A DNA stretch of 64,000 nucleotides from Corynebacterium mustelae. Lineage in GTDB: Bacteria > Actinomycetota > Actinomycetes > Mycobacteriales > Mycobacteriaceae. This document shows positions 37,217-45,437 of the stretch, piece by piece. The position numbers and the translations under genes are program-made. Position 1 is the stretch's first letter. Each line of letters begins with the position of its first letter. Location of the stretch: contig NZ_CP011542.1 of NCBI RefSeq assembly GCF_001020985.1, forward strand, positions 434,001 through 498,000, read 5' to 3'. The notes below the pieces were generated by a model that was not told the origin of the DNA, ran no database searches, and was given only the letters and a program-made list of their open reading frames with translations.

Positions 37217-37401
37217 ACGCCATCCCTTCTTTCTGATATAAGTATTAACTGAAGAAATGATAGCATTTATTTGGCATTTTATTGGTTTATATATGTTATT
37301 TTCTTAGATTTTCAACTTCCGAGTAGCGCTGGTAGTTAAAGCAACAGGTCGTGCATGCCATGGCTTTGGTTATCGCTATAACCTAGATTGCGCAGTCGAG
37401 A

Positions 37402-37824
37402 CTAGTGTCCATCGAAACCATGCAATCCGTGCCCAGCAACAATTTCAAATTCGAAGCCTCCGGAATTCTCAAGATAACACGCGTAGTGGTTGGGCCCTCC
37501 GGCGTGAGGGTATTTCTCTGAAAATAATTCGGTAAATCCATGTTGGGTTGCGGCGATTCGAATGGCGTCGACAACTGAAGGGCTGGCCGCAACCAGTGCG
37601 AGGTGATTAAGGCCAGCGCGCATGCGATCATGTTCGCCATTGATTTCGGGGGATTGTTCAAGCACTAGGTATGTGCCGTCGGGTGCTGTCCATATTTTTC
37701 CTGACTCCCATCCATCTATATCGTTACGTTCCCACCCTAATAAGCACAATAACCAATCGAAACTTGGGTACGTGCGATTAAGGTTTGTGGTCCATAATTC
37801 AATGTGGTGGAGCGAACGAGCCAT
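37402..37824 (-). CDS. VOC-family (glyoxalase/bleomycin-resistance fold) protein
   Basis: A 140-aa vicinal-oxygen-chelate protein. HHIELWTTNL opens the first beta-alpha-beta module and NHLALVA the second. Candidate metal ligands are His in HHIELW, Glu in LVLEQSP, His in LNHLALV and Glu in GGFEFEIVAG. I prefer the ATG at 37824, which gives the usual family start; a GTG at 37848 would add eight residues. Neither has a clear ribosome-binding site, and the upstream gene ends 33 bases before 37848, so coupling is possible. Substrate unknown. Confidence 0.75.
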   Translation of the reverse strand: MARSLHHIELWTTNLNRTYPSFDWLLCLLGWERNDIDGWESGKIWTAPDGTYLVLEQSPEINGEHDRMRAGLNHLALVAASPSVVDAIRIAATQHGFTELFSEKYPHAGGPNHYACYLENSGGFEFEIVAGHGLHGFDGH

Positions 37825-37881
37825 TGCATTATTGTAAAAGACATGCACATGCGGCGTAGATGGGGTCGGCTTAAAAAAATT

Positions 37882-39120
37882 TTATTCACCCCAAATGCTG
37901 TAGTGAATACGCTCCCACAGATATTCGTCAACGCTGGCTTCCACCTCGTTAAGAATCTCAAGTGCATCAGCACCAGGAGTTTGGTCCGTCATTTCAGATA
38001 ACTCTGGTTCTATCGGACAATTCTCAAGACACCGAACAAGGTACTCAATTGTTGTGGCGTTATATCCATTTCTATCGATGGCGGCAGCGACGAACAACGC
38101 GTGCACTTCTTGGCGTTCATCGTCGCAAAGTTCCATGTAGTCGTTGACGAGCGCGGCGGCGGTGGCGTCGTAAAGCCCAAGTGCAAAAACTGCGAACGTC
38201 CCAGGCATCGCCCGGTTGTGGTCTTCTAAGCCTAAGTACCATTCGTATTCTCTCATTGCCGTACGTGCGTAATCGGCAATGATGTCAAATAATTCGGGAT
38301 AATGCGCGGCGCACTGGAAAAGCTGATCTATGCTATTGGTTTCCAAATATGGAATGGGGAGATAATTCTTGGTGGGGCCGGTGAAATCGATGCTGTAGCT
38401 GTTGGGGAAAAGTGGACAGGAAACAACGTGGATCAGGTACTCCAATACCGCGCGATACGCGCGTGGATCCTCCTGTGTCACGGTGACGGAAATAATCCCG
38501 GAAACGTCATTTGCCTGCCCATACCAACCATCGCCAGCAGAGGAAGCAACATTCTCAGGCAGATCGCCGCTGCCGGTTTCGAACAGGCGATATGGCGTGT
38601 CAGAGCCCAATGCTGTGGCCTGGCTTAACAGCATTTCTGCGTATTGGCGTGAGGAGGGGGAAGAGTACCGGATATCAGCTACCGCAACAGCACATGCAAA
38701 CTCTAGTAGTTCGTGGGGCACCTCTGTCAGATCCACCTCGGGCTTGGGGTGCCACGTGGAAACTGCATAGGGGTTTTGGCTAGCCGGAAAGTACGGTTTT
38801 GTAAGGTGGCGTGTCAGCCAGTTGCGAATAGGCCCGCTAATAGTGTTCCACCCAACCAGTTCCCGGAGTTTATCCACCATGTCCCATTCGTTGGCGGTGG
38901 TAATGGAACCCACGTCCATGGTGTGTAACGCGAATGTTAAAAGCTTACGTACAGGAATACGGAAATCCTTGTAGTGGATTGATGTGGGGTGCTCGGTGGT
39001 GATATCACCGTGGTCAAGGTGACCCAACCGTAGTTGTTCCAGCACACTGGTGAAAATATCGATGACCATAGGGTCCGTGCAGTCGTCGAAACTGAGCTGG
39101 TCTTGGTCATTTCCCGGCAT
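37882..39120 (-). CDS. Large acidic protein of unknown function (possibly DUF6138-like)
   Basis: A 412-aa soluble, acidic protein that I do not firmly recognise. It is rich in predicted helices and aromatic residues. Notable stretches are YLPIPYLETNSIDQLFQCAAHYPELF, HNRAMPGTFAVFALGLYD and YNATTIEYLVRCLENCPIE. The last of these reads like a helical-repeat (HEAT-like) end. It may belong to the DUF6138 family; I recall that pattern only loosely. It lies in a minus-strand set with two YwqG-like proteins and a VOC protein, separated from the former by 165 bases. No membrane segments or catalytic motif are seen. Confidence 0.6.
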   Translation of the reverse strand: MPGNDQDQLSFDDCTDPMVIDIFTSVLEQLRLGHLDHGDITTEHPTSIHYKDFRIPVRKLLTFALHTMDVGSITTANEWDMVDKLRELVGWNTISGPIRNWLTRHLTKPYFPASQNPYAVSTWHPKPEVDLTEVPHELLEFACAVAVADIRYSSPSSRQYAEMLLSQATALGSDTPYRLFETGSGDLPENVASSAGDGWYGQANDVSGIISVTVTQEDPRAYRAVLEYLIHVVSCPLFPNSYSIDFTGPTKNYLPIPYLETNSIDQLFQCAAHYPELFDIIADYARTAMREYEWYLGLEDHNRAMPGTFAVFALGLYDATAAALVNDYMELCDDERQEVHALFVAAAIDRNGYNATTIEYLVRCLENCPIEPELSEMTDQTPGADALEILNEVEASVDEYLWERIHYSIWGE

Positions 39121-39285
39121 TATTTTCGCTTTCTAGGGTGGGCAGTAAACGGAAAACTGTAGGCGTAGTGCTGCGATGCGGTTCTATATATTTGTTTGAA
39201 ATTGGTCGGCAACGTGGGGGCATCGTCAAGCTGCAATACGGTGGTTGCTTTTTCTAAACGATTCCGGCCCGAGCAATTTCGGGCG

Positions 39286-40074
39286 TCAGGAGACTTCCAA
39301 GAGATACGTGATATTGCTGAAGTCATGGCGCTGAAGATCATGATCGTTGATGAGGAAACTCATGCACCCTTCATTGCCTAGGACCAATTGGACGTCGTCC
39401 ATGCTACGGGCATGAAGTTGGAGAAGAAGCCGTTGTCCGTCGCCGACCTCACGGGGATCCCAGTGGAAGAAGTGGCCCCAACCATCACCGAAAACTGAGG
39501 GATATATGTCAGGTTGATGTGTGGTGATGATCCGCCGCAGCTTCCGGGCAGTGGCAGCATCCGTAGGCAGGCCGCGTTCGGAGAGCTCGTGCAGTACAAC
39601 TGGGTTTTCGGCACTGCTAAGTGCTTGTTGAATACGTGTGCCGGTGACTGTGAAGTGCCCGCCGCTTAAGAGATAGTCGGCATTTTCTGGAATATGTTCG
39701 GCGGCTTGGGCCTTGTCAAGTTCGTCGGCGGGAATGAGGCGTACCAGACACCCAGACTTGCCGTCGGTTGTGGCTTCATCGGAGCCAAAGGAGAAATCGT
39801 CCGCAACGAAGAACTGCAAAAGTCCACCGGTGGGGTAGTCAGTCAATGGCGGTAGTTCCGCGAGGTTGAGCTGGGCGATGAGGCACATCGGTTTGTCGTT
39901 GTAACCGCGGGGCCACGGGAATTCCGGGGTGACCGCACCGAGGTATCCCACCCGGGAACTTGCCGGATTGAGTTCGCGTGGTCCTGAGCCGGAAACGGGG
40001 TGTAATTCTAGAGCGATGACAGGGCGGGTTGTGGTGTTGTAGAAATCGGTGAGAGCCGGGCGGATATCAGTCAC
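39286..40074 (-). CDS. YwqG/DUF1963-like protein
   Basis: A 262-aa soluble protein with the YwqG (DUF1963) pattern: SRVGYLGAVTPEFPWPRGYNDKPMCLIAQLNLAELPPL, then GLLQFFVADD, and near the end LLQLHARSMDDVQLVLGNEGCMSFLINDHDLQRHDFSN. YwqG-like genes are frequent near polymorphic-toxin and immunity loci in Firmicutes, but the biochemical role is not known. Start is GTG at 40074. It is a paralogue of the next gene upstream, 37 bases away, so the pair arose by tandem duplication. Confidence 0.75.
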   Translation of the reverse strand: MTDIRPALTDFYNTTTRPVIALELHPVSGSGPRELNPASSRVGYLGAVTPEFPWPRGYNDKPMCLIAQLNLAELPPLTDYPTGGLLQFFVADDFSFGSDEATTDGKSGCLVRLIPADELDKAQAAEHIPENADYLLSGGHFTVTGTRIQQALSSAENPVVLHELSERGLPTDAATARKLRRIITTHQPDIYPSVFGDGWGHFFHWDPREVGDGQRLLLQLHARSMDDVQLVLGNEGCMSFLINDHDLQRHDFSNITYLLEVS

Positions 40075-40111
40075 GGCGAAACAATCCTTACGATGACGGG
40101 ATGGGCGGGGA

Positions 40112-41026
40112 CTAGTGGGCGCTAAAACTGTACAGCGGGGTACTGAAATCGAGGTTGGCTAAGTCTTTATCGCCAATGAAGAAGTGTAGAATTCCATCGT
40201 GGCCAATATCGATTCCGGTAGCTGATGCGAGTTGTAGGAGTAACTGCATGTCTTGGGTATGGAAATGCGGGTTAAAGTAACGTGAATTTTCGTCATGGAG
40301 ATAGTTGCGCGGGTCTTGTTGTGGGTGTTGGGTCCAGCCACCAAGGAAAAGCTGAGCGTAATGGTCGGTGACGTCTTCCAACGCGTCGACCGGGTCTAGC
40401 CAGCCGTATTCTTCTAAAGCGTCTTCTTCATCCAGGTCCTCGAAATCTTCGTCATCATAGAATCCGATGGAGTCGAGGAAATCCTCTTCTTCCGTGTAAA
40501 TGCCCGCCTGCTCCGCCACTGCGCTGAACTGGTAGTCATCGTATTGCGGTGCCTGGTCGTAGAGGGTTCCAGTGATCCTGAATTGGTCGATGGTGAAAAT
40601 ACTCTTGGGGTGATCGTGAGTTTCGGCGGCAGCAGTTTCTAGCTCAGCCGCCGGAATATAGCGCACGACGCTTCCCCGGTAGTTGGGGTCGGCGCCGTTT
40701 GTGGTTCCCATGTGATCGTCCACGGCAACGAAGAATTGCAGCAAACCTTCCGCCGGTAATTCCTCCCTGGCAGGCAGTTCGGCAAGGTTGAGTTGCGCGA
40801 GATGCTGCATCGGATTGCCTGCGGAATCGACAGGCCACGGGTGGTTCGGTGTCACTGCCGCCGTATTGCCCGTACGTGAGGCGGTGACGGCGACTGGCTC
40901 AGTTGGGGGACTAAACGTTAGTTTCGTAGTTCGGCGTAGGTTTGCTGCTGCGAATTCAGCAAACGGTGATTCAATATTCTCGAGTTTAGATCGAATGAGG
41001 GAATCCACGCGGGAAGCCTTTCGCAT
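40112..41026 (-). CDS. YwqG/DUF1963-like protein with acidic insert
   Basis: A 304-aa paralogue of the adjacent gene. Shared landmarks: TAAVTPNHPWPVDSAGNPM, AQLNLAELPAREELPAEGLLQFFVA, and at the end LLQLASATGIDIGHDGILHFFIGDKDLANLDFS. Between them lies an extra strongly acidic stretch rich in Asp/Glu (about residues 180-220, for example DDEDFEDLDEEDALEE), absent from the sister protein. This looks like a docking or charge-mimic insert, which is inference. ATG at 41026. Confidence 0.75.
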   Translation of the reverse strand: MRKASRVDSLIRSKLENIESPFAEFAAANLRRTTKLTFSPPTEPVAVTASRTGNTAAVTPNHPWPVDSAGNPMQHLAQLNLAELPAREELPAEGLLQFFVAVDDHMGTTNGADPNYRGSVVRYIPAAELETAAAETHDHPKSIFTIDQFRITGTLYDQAPQYDDYQFSAVAEQAGIYTEEEDFLDSIGFYDDEDFEDLDEEDALEEYGWLDPVDALEDVTDHYAQLFLGGWTQHPQQDPRNYLHDENSRYFNPHFHTQDMQLLLQLASATGIDIGHDGILHFFIGDKDLANLDFSTPLYSFSAH

Positions 41027-41062
41027 TAGATGTGATATGTGCCTTGAAAATTTTAGCCTTCC

Positions 41063-41326
41063 CTAACGAAGCCAGTTATGTTTTTGCGCATAATAATTTA
41101 GTAATGGAACAAGCCCAATAAGCGAGAGTGCGACACTGCCGATGACGCTAATGACGATGCTGATGATCGTCCCAAGGTCAAAATCGTTACCTTGGGCTTG
41201 CTTCTCAGATGGCGAAGTTTGAGCAAGGGTGGCTGCTACTGCGTTGTGTTGCGGTTGGGCGACAGGGACAACCGTTGTGAGTGTAAGAATAGTTGCTGCG
41301 CAGCACGATAGAAGGCGGCGATACAT
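41063..41326 (-). CDS. Small secreted or membrane-anchored protein
   Basis: An 87-aa protein. An N-terminal signal (YRRLLSCCAATILTLTTVV) is followed by a short polar, Gln/Ser-rich stretch and a C-terminal membrane segment (IISIVISVIGSVALSLIGLV) with a basic tail (YYAQKHNWLR). A strong GGAGGA lies nine bases before the ATG at 41326, and a TATGAT -10 with a palindrome over the -35 region lies upstream, so the gene is probably real and regulated. No family recognised. The topology is like small stress-response or toxin-like membrane peptides, but this is weak evidence. Confidence 0.7.
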   Translation of the reverse strand: MYRRLLSCCAATILTLTTVVPVAQPQHNAVAATLAQTSPSEKQAQGNDFDLGTIISIVISVIGSVALSLIGLVPLLNYYAQKHNWLR

Positions 41327-41370
41327 GGTGCGGTTCCTCCGGGGTGGCTTAACTAAAACCTCGAGTGTTT

Positions 41371-41411
41371 ATCATATATAAATTAGTATTAATCTATCTA
41401 AGATTAATACT
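41371..41411 (-). promoter_or_regulatory. Promoter with palindromic operator for the small membrane protein
   Basis: A perfect AT-rich 11-bp inverted repeat, AGTATTAATCT (41385-41395) and AGATTAATACT (41401-41411), lies just upstream of TATGAT (minus strand, 41376-41371). The palindrome would cover the -35 region, a usual repressor layout. On the plus strand it is followed by TTTT, so a terminator role is an alternative. Confidence 0.6.
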
Positions 41412-41908
41412 TTTTCAAGTCTTTTGGCTACATTTTTGCTTTTTGACGCGTCAGTGTGGGCTTTTGGTAAAAATCCAACTTCACATGCCCAAAAATCTGT
41501 GATCGCGGGGGTGGGGTAGTGGTTATGATATCCACCTGTCTGGTGGGTGGTTTGTGTGAAGGTTTGATTAAAAGCTTGCCAATGTGAGCCTTCACATTTC
41601 TTTGATGAATTTTTATTGGTTGATGGTGGTCATGGCTTTGTTTTTAGACTGCCATTGAGTGGAATTTTCAGGTTTGCGTATGTGGGGTTAACAACGTTTT
41701 ATTCCGAAAAAATGTGTGGAAAAGCTGGATTGTTACGGGGGTGAAATTGTTGGGATGTTTTTCATTTTATTCTAAAAGCGCTTGCCAATGTTAGCGCTAT
41801 CATGCAAGCTGGGCCTAGAGCGGTAAGTGAGGCGCTCCACAAATAAGCCTGAGTGTGTTCCAAGCCTCATTTGCTTCCGCTGGAACAAGTGAAAGGAGGC
41901 TGCAAGCA
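41412..41908 (+). promoter_or_regulatory. Promoter and operator region of the fucose operon
   Basis: No gene in these roughly 500 bases. Two related sites are seen: AAAAGCTTGCCAATGTGAGC (41570-41589), set inside an inverted repeat TGTGAAGG/CCTTCACA (41555-41562 with 41589-41596), and AAAAGCGCTTGCCAATGTTA plus GCGC (41774-41797), holding the palindromes AAGCGCTT (41776-41783) and TAGCGCTA (41792-41799). These are LacI-family style operators and the operon encodes a LacI-type regulator. A strong GAAAGGAGG precedes the first gene. Confidence 0.65.
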
Positions 41909-43432
41909 ATGACAACCGATTTGCTTCGCCTTGAACACATCTCGAAAACCTTTCCGGGTGTCAAGGCATTGGACGACGTAATGCTCACCCTGCGCCACAA
42001 TGAAGTACTCGGCCTATGCGGTGAAAACGGTGCAGGTAAGTCCACACTTATGAAGATTCTTACTGGTGTCTACACCGCTGATCCGGGCGGTAGCATCTAC
42101 CTCAACGGGAATTTAAGCAAAGTTAATGGCCCGCGCGACGCGCAAGAAAAGGGTATCTCCATCATTCACCAAGAACTCAACTTGGTGCCTGATATGACTG
42201 TTGCTCAAAACATCTACATGGGCCGCGAAGCTAAAACCGGTGGTTTGTTGCTGAACGACACCGCAATGGTTAAAAAGGCTGAGCAACTACTGACGAGGCT
42301 AGGGATCGATGTAAATCCGCGTGCCTACATCCGCGACCTTACTGTAGCCAGGCAACAGATGGTTGAAATTGCCAAGGCGTTGTCTTTCGATTGCAAGATT
42401 TTGGTCATGGATGAGCCCACCGCCGCCTTAACCGACACTGAAATCGAAACCCTCATGAGGCTGATCCGAAATTTCGTGTCCCCCGAAACCGGCATGGTGT
42501 ATATCTCGCACCGGATGGATGAAATCGCCGAAATCACAGACCGAGTGACGGTACTTCGCGATGGCCAGTACGTTACCACCCTCGAGACCGCGGAAACCCC
42601 AATCAAAGACATCATCGCAGCAATGGTGGGGCGCCAAATTGTTACTGATGTTCGCCCGGAGCCTAAAGATTTCCGTGACCAGCCAGTGGTCTTAAGCGTC
42701 GATAAGCTCTCTACCCGCGACCTGGTCAAAGACGTAAGCTTCGAGCTGCGTAGGGGCGAAATCTTCGGCATCGCGGGGCTCATGGGGGCTGGGCGCACCG
42801 AACTTGCGCGCGCTATCGTCGGTGCCGACCCAAAAAGCGCTGGAACGGTCACCGTGGCTGGTACGAAAGTCACCTTGCGTTCGCCAGCCGATGCAGTCGA
42901 GCACGGTATTGGTTACCTTTCCGAAGACCGGAAACAATACGGGCTCCTACTAGACATGGACGTCAAAGCCAATACGGCGCTCTCGTCGCTGTCCACCAAA
43001 TACTCGAAGTTTGGGATCATCCGCGAAGCTGACATTGCCCGCGATACCCAAGCTCAAGTGGGTCGTTTAAAAATCAAAACCCCCAGCATTCACCAAATAA
43101 TCCGCAATCTTTCCGGCGGTAACCAACAAAAAGTCATCATCGGCAAGTGGTTGGTTCGCGACTGTGACATCCTCATCGTCGACGAACCCACCCGCGGTAT
43201 CGACGTCGGCGCCAAGGACGAAATCTACGCCCTTTTGAACGAACTATGCGCCGAAGGAAAGTCTCTCATCGTCATATCTTCCGAACTTCCCGAGGTGCTG
43301 CGCATCTGCGACCGGATAGGCGTCATGTGCAATGGTCGAATGACCGGCATCTTGGAAAACTCCGAGGCAAACCAAGAATCAATCATGGAACTGGCAACCA
43401 AATTCCGCGACACTGACAAGGAGGTGGCCTAA
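41909..43432 (+). CDS. Sugar ABC transporter ATPase with two ABC domains (RbsA-like)
   Basis: Energy subunit of the predicted L-fucose importer, 507 aa. Domain 1 has Walker A GENGAGKST, RQQMVEIAKALS in place of a standard signature, and LVMDEPTAAL. Domain 2 has the usual degenerate P-loop GLMGAGRTEL, signature LSGGNQQKV and Walker B LIVDEPTRGID. This is the RbsA/MglA/XylG layout. I chose the ATG at 41909, with GAAAGGAGG ten bases upstream; a frame open to 41855 lacks such a site. The stop overlaps the permease ATG by one base. Confidence 0.93.
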   Translation: MTTDLLRLEHISKTFPGVKALDDVMLTLRHNEVLGLCGENGAGKSTLMKILTGVYTADPGGSIYLNGNLSKVNGPRDAQEKGISIIHQELNLVPDMTVAQNIYMGREAKTGGLLLNDTAMVKKAEQLLTRLGIDVNPRAYIRDLTVARQQMVEIAKALSFDCKILVMDEPTAALTDTEIETLMRLIRNFVSPETGMVYISHRMDEIAEITDRVTVLRDGQYVTTLETAETPIKDIIAAMVGRQIVTDVRPEPKDFRDQPVVLSVDKLSTRDLVKDVSFELRRGEIFGIAGLMGAGRTELARAIVGADPKSAGTVTVAGTKVTLRSPADAVEHGIGYLSEDRKQYGLLLDMDVKANTALSSLSTKYSKFGIIREADIARDTQAQVGRLKIKTPSIHQIIRNLSGGNQQKVIIGKWLVRDCDILIVDEPTRGIDVGAKDEIYALLNELCAEGKSLIVISSELPEVLRICDRIGVMCNGRMTGILENSEANQESIMELATKFRDTDKEVA

Positions 43433-44427
43433 TGTCTGCGCAATCTACCACGACACCAAGCACCCTTAGCGCACGGCTAAATGCTCAGCTGCAGCAATTG
43501 CTGGCGCTGGCAGCCCTGGCCTTAATCTTCATCTTCTTCTCTGTATCCACTGACAATTTCTTCCAGTGGGGCAATATCACATCCATCCTGCTGTCTTCTG
43601 CGGTGATCGGCACGATGGCTCTAGGCGCTACATTCGTTATCGCTACCGCGGGCATTGACCTATCGGTCGGAACGGGTATGACGCTATGCGCCGTGATGAC
43701 TGGTGTTTTCTTAAGCGGAGACTGGTTGGGGTTACCGCTACCAATTGGCATCATTGCCGCCATCGCCTTTGGTGCATTCATGGGATTCATCAACGGCATG
43801 AACGTGGCAATCTTCAAAATCCCGCCGTTCATCGCAACCCTGGCCATGATGATGGTAGCTCAAGGCCTAGCCCTGATTATCACCAAGTCCACCCCGATCT
43901 ATCTCACCGATGTTCCCGCCTTTGCTGCCATTTCCCAAGGCGAGGTCATACCAGATTTCCCCAATGCCGCACTGATATTCATCATCTGCGCCATTTTCGC
44001 CGCAGTTGTGATGTCTAAAACTCTGCTAGGCCGCTACGCTCTTTCGATCGGTTCTAACGAGGAAGCCACCCGCATCTCTGGTGTCAACACCCGCAACTGG
44101 CTGATTGCCATCTACACCTTCGCCGGAATTTTCACCGCGCTGGCCGCAATCCTGCTATCCGCGCGCCTCAATTCAGCCCAGCCTGCCACCGGTATGGGCT
44201 ACGAGTTAGAGGCGATCGCCGCTGTCGTCATCGGCGGTACATCACTGTCGGGTGGCCGGGCCACCATTTTCGGGACCTTTATTGGTGCACTGCTGATGGC
44301 GGTTTTGGCTAACGGCCTGCAAATCATGTCCATCCCACAGGAATGGCAGAAAGTTTCCATCGGAATCGTCATTCTCATCGCAGTCTTCGCTGACAACCTG
44401 CGTCGAAGCCGCGAAAAGAAAGCCTAA
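43432..44427 (+). CDS. Sugar ABC transporter permease (RbsC-like)
   Basis: Channel subunit, 331 aa, eight to ten hydrophobic segments. Family landmarks: GATFVIATAGIDLSVGTGMTL, GFINGMNVAIFKIPPFIATLAMM, and near the end YELEAIAAVVIGGTSLSGGRATIFGTFIGAL. It overlaps the ATPase gene by one base. No separate partner permease is seen, so it would act as a homodimer, as RbsC does. Confidence 0.93.
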   Translation: MSAQSTTTPSTLSARLNAQLQQLLALAALALIFIFFSVSTDNFFQWGNITSILLSSAVIGTMALGATFVIATAGIDLSVGTGMTLCAVMTGVFLSGDWLGLPLPIGIIAAIAFGAFMGFINGMNVAIFKIPPFIATLAMMMVAQGLALIITKSTPIYLTDVPAFAAISQGEVIPDFPNAALIFIICAIFAAVVMSKTLLGRYALSIGSNEEATRISGVNTRNWLIAIYTFAGIFTALAAILLSARLNSAQPATGMGYELEAIAAVVIGGTSLSGGRATIFGTFIGALLMAVLANGLQIMSIPQEWQKVSIGIVILIAVFADNLRRSREKKA

Positions 44428-44456
44428 CCCTAGTTTTAAGAAAGGATTAGTACATC

Positions 44457-45428
44457 ATGAATAAGAAACTCCTCGCCGTTTTAGGCGCCACCGCAATGCT
44501 CGCCGCGTGTTCTGGTGACCAATCAGGAACCTCCACATCGTCTCCCAGTACCGACGGTAAACCCTATATCGCTGTGGTATCCAAGGGATATCAGCACCAA
44601 TTCTGGCAAGCAGTCAAACAAGGTGCTGAGAAAGCCGCCGAAGAAGTTGGAGCCACCATCACCTACGACGGTCCTGACAACGAAACCCAAGTGGACAAGC
44701 AGATCCAACAACTGCAAACCGCCCTGTCGAAGAAACCAATAGCCGTGGTTTTCGCAGCACTTGACTCCCAAGCCGCAATTCCACTGCTGACCACCGCCCA
44801 GGGCGATAACATCCCAGTGGTCGCATTTGACTCCGGCGTCGACTCCGACATCCCCGTCGCAACCGCCGCCACCGACAACAAAGCGGCAGCTGCTGAAGCC
44901 GCCAAGCACGTCGTGGAACTTGTGGGCGATACCGGCGAAGTTGGCATTGTCTGCCAGGACCAAACCTCTACCACAGCTAAAGACCGCCGCGACGGATTCA
45001 CCGAGTATCTGGAGAAGAACGCCCCTAACTTGAAAGTCGTTGACATTCAATACGGCGGCGGTGACCACCAGAAATCCGCCGATCTGACTAAATCCATGCT
45101 GCAAGCACACTCCGATATCAAAGCGATGTACGGCTGCAACGAAGGCTCTGCTGTCGGAATCGGCCTTGGTGTCACCGAAGCCGGAAAGAAAGGTGAGGTC
45201 ACCGTCGTCGGTTTCGATTCCGGCGAAGCACAAATGAACTTCATCAAAGACGGCACCATCGCTGGCGCAGTCACCCAAGACCCAGTCGACATCGGATATC
45301 AAGCAGTGAAAGCGGCCTATGCCGCAGCTAACGGCGAAACCGTCGAAAAGAATATCGCCACCAACTTCGCCTGGTACGACAAAAACAACATTGACGACGC
45401 CGACATCCAAACCATGCTGTACAAGTAA
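44457..45428 (+). CDS. Sugar-binding lipoprotein (RbsB-like), predicted L-fucose receptor
   Basis: Extracellular substrate-binding lipoprotein, 323 aa. Signal peptide ends in lipobox LAAC (Cys18). The mature part has the periplasmic-binding-protein-like I pattern: YIAVVSKGYQHQFWQAVKQG, DNETQVDKQIQQLQTAL, IPVVAFDSGVDSD, GCNEGSAVGIGLGVTEAGK, VTVVGFDSGEAQ. Followed nine bases later by the isomerase gene. Fucose specificity is inferred from the operon. Confidence 0.92.
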   Translation: MNKKLLAVLGATAMLAACSGDQSGTSTSSPSTDGKPYIAVVSKGYQHQFWQAVKQGAEKAAEEVGATITYDGPDNETQVDKQIQQLQTALSKKPIAVVFAALDSQAAIPLLTTAQGDNIPVVAFDSGVDSDIPVATAATDNKAAAAEAAKHVVELVGDTGEVGIVCQDQTSTTAKDRRDGFTEYLEKNAPNLKVVDIQYGGGDHQKSADLTKSMLQAHSDIKAMYGCNEGSAVGIGLGVTEAGKKGEVTVVGFDSGEAQMNFIKDGTIAGAVTQDPVDIGYQAVKAAYAAANGETVEKNIATNFAWYDKNNIDDADIQTMLYK

Positions 45429-45437
45429 GGAAGAACA

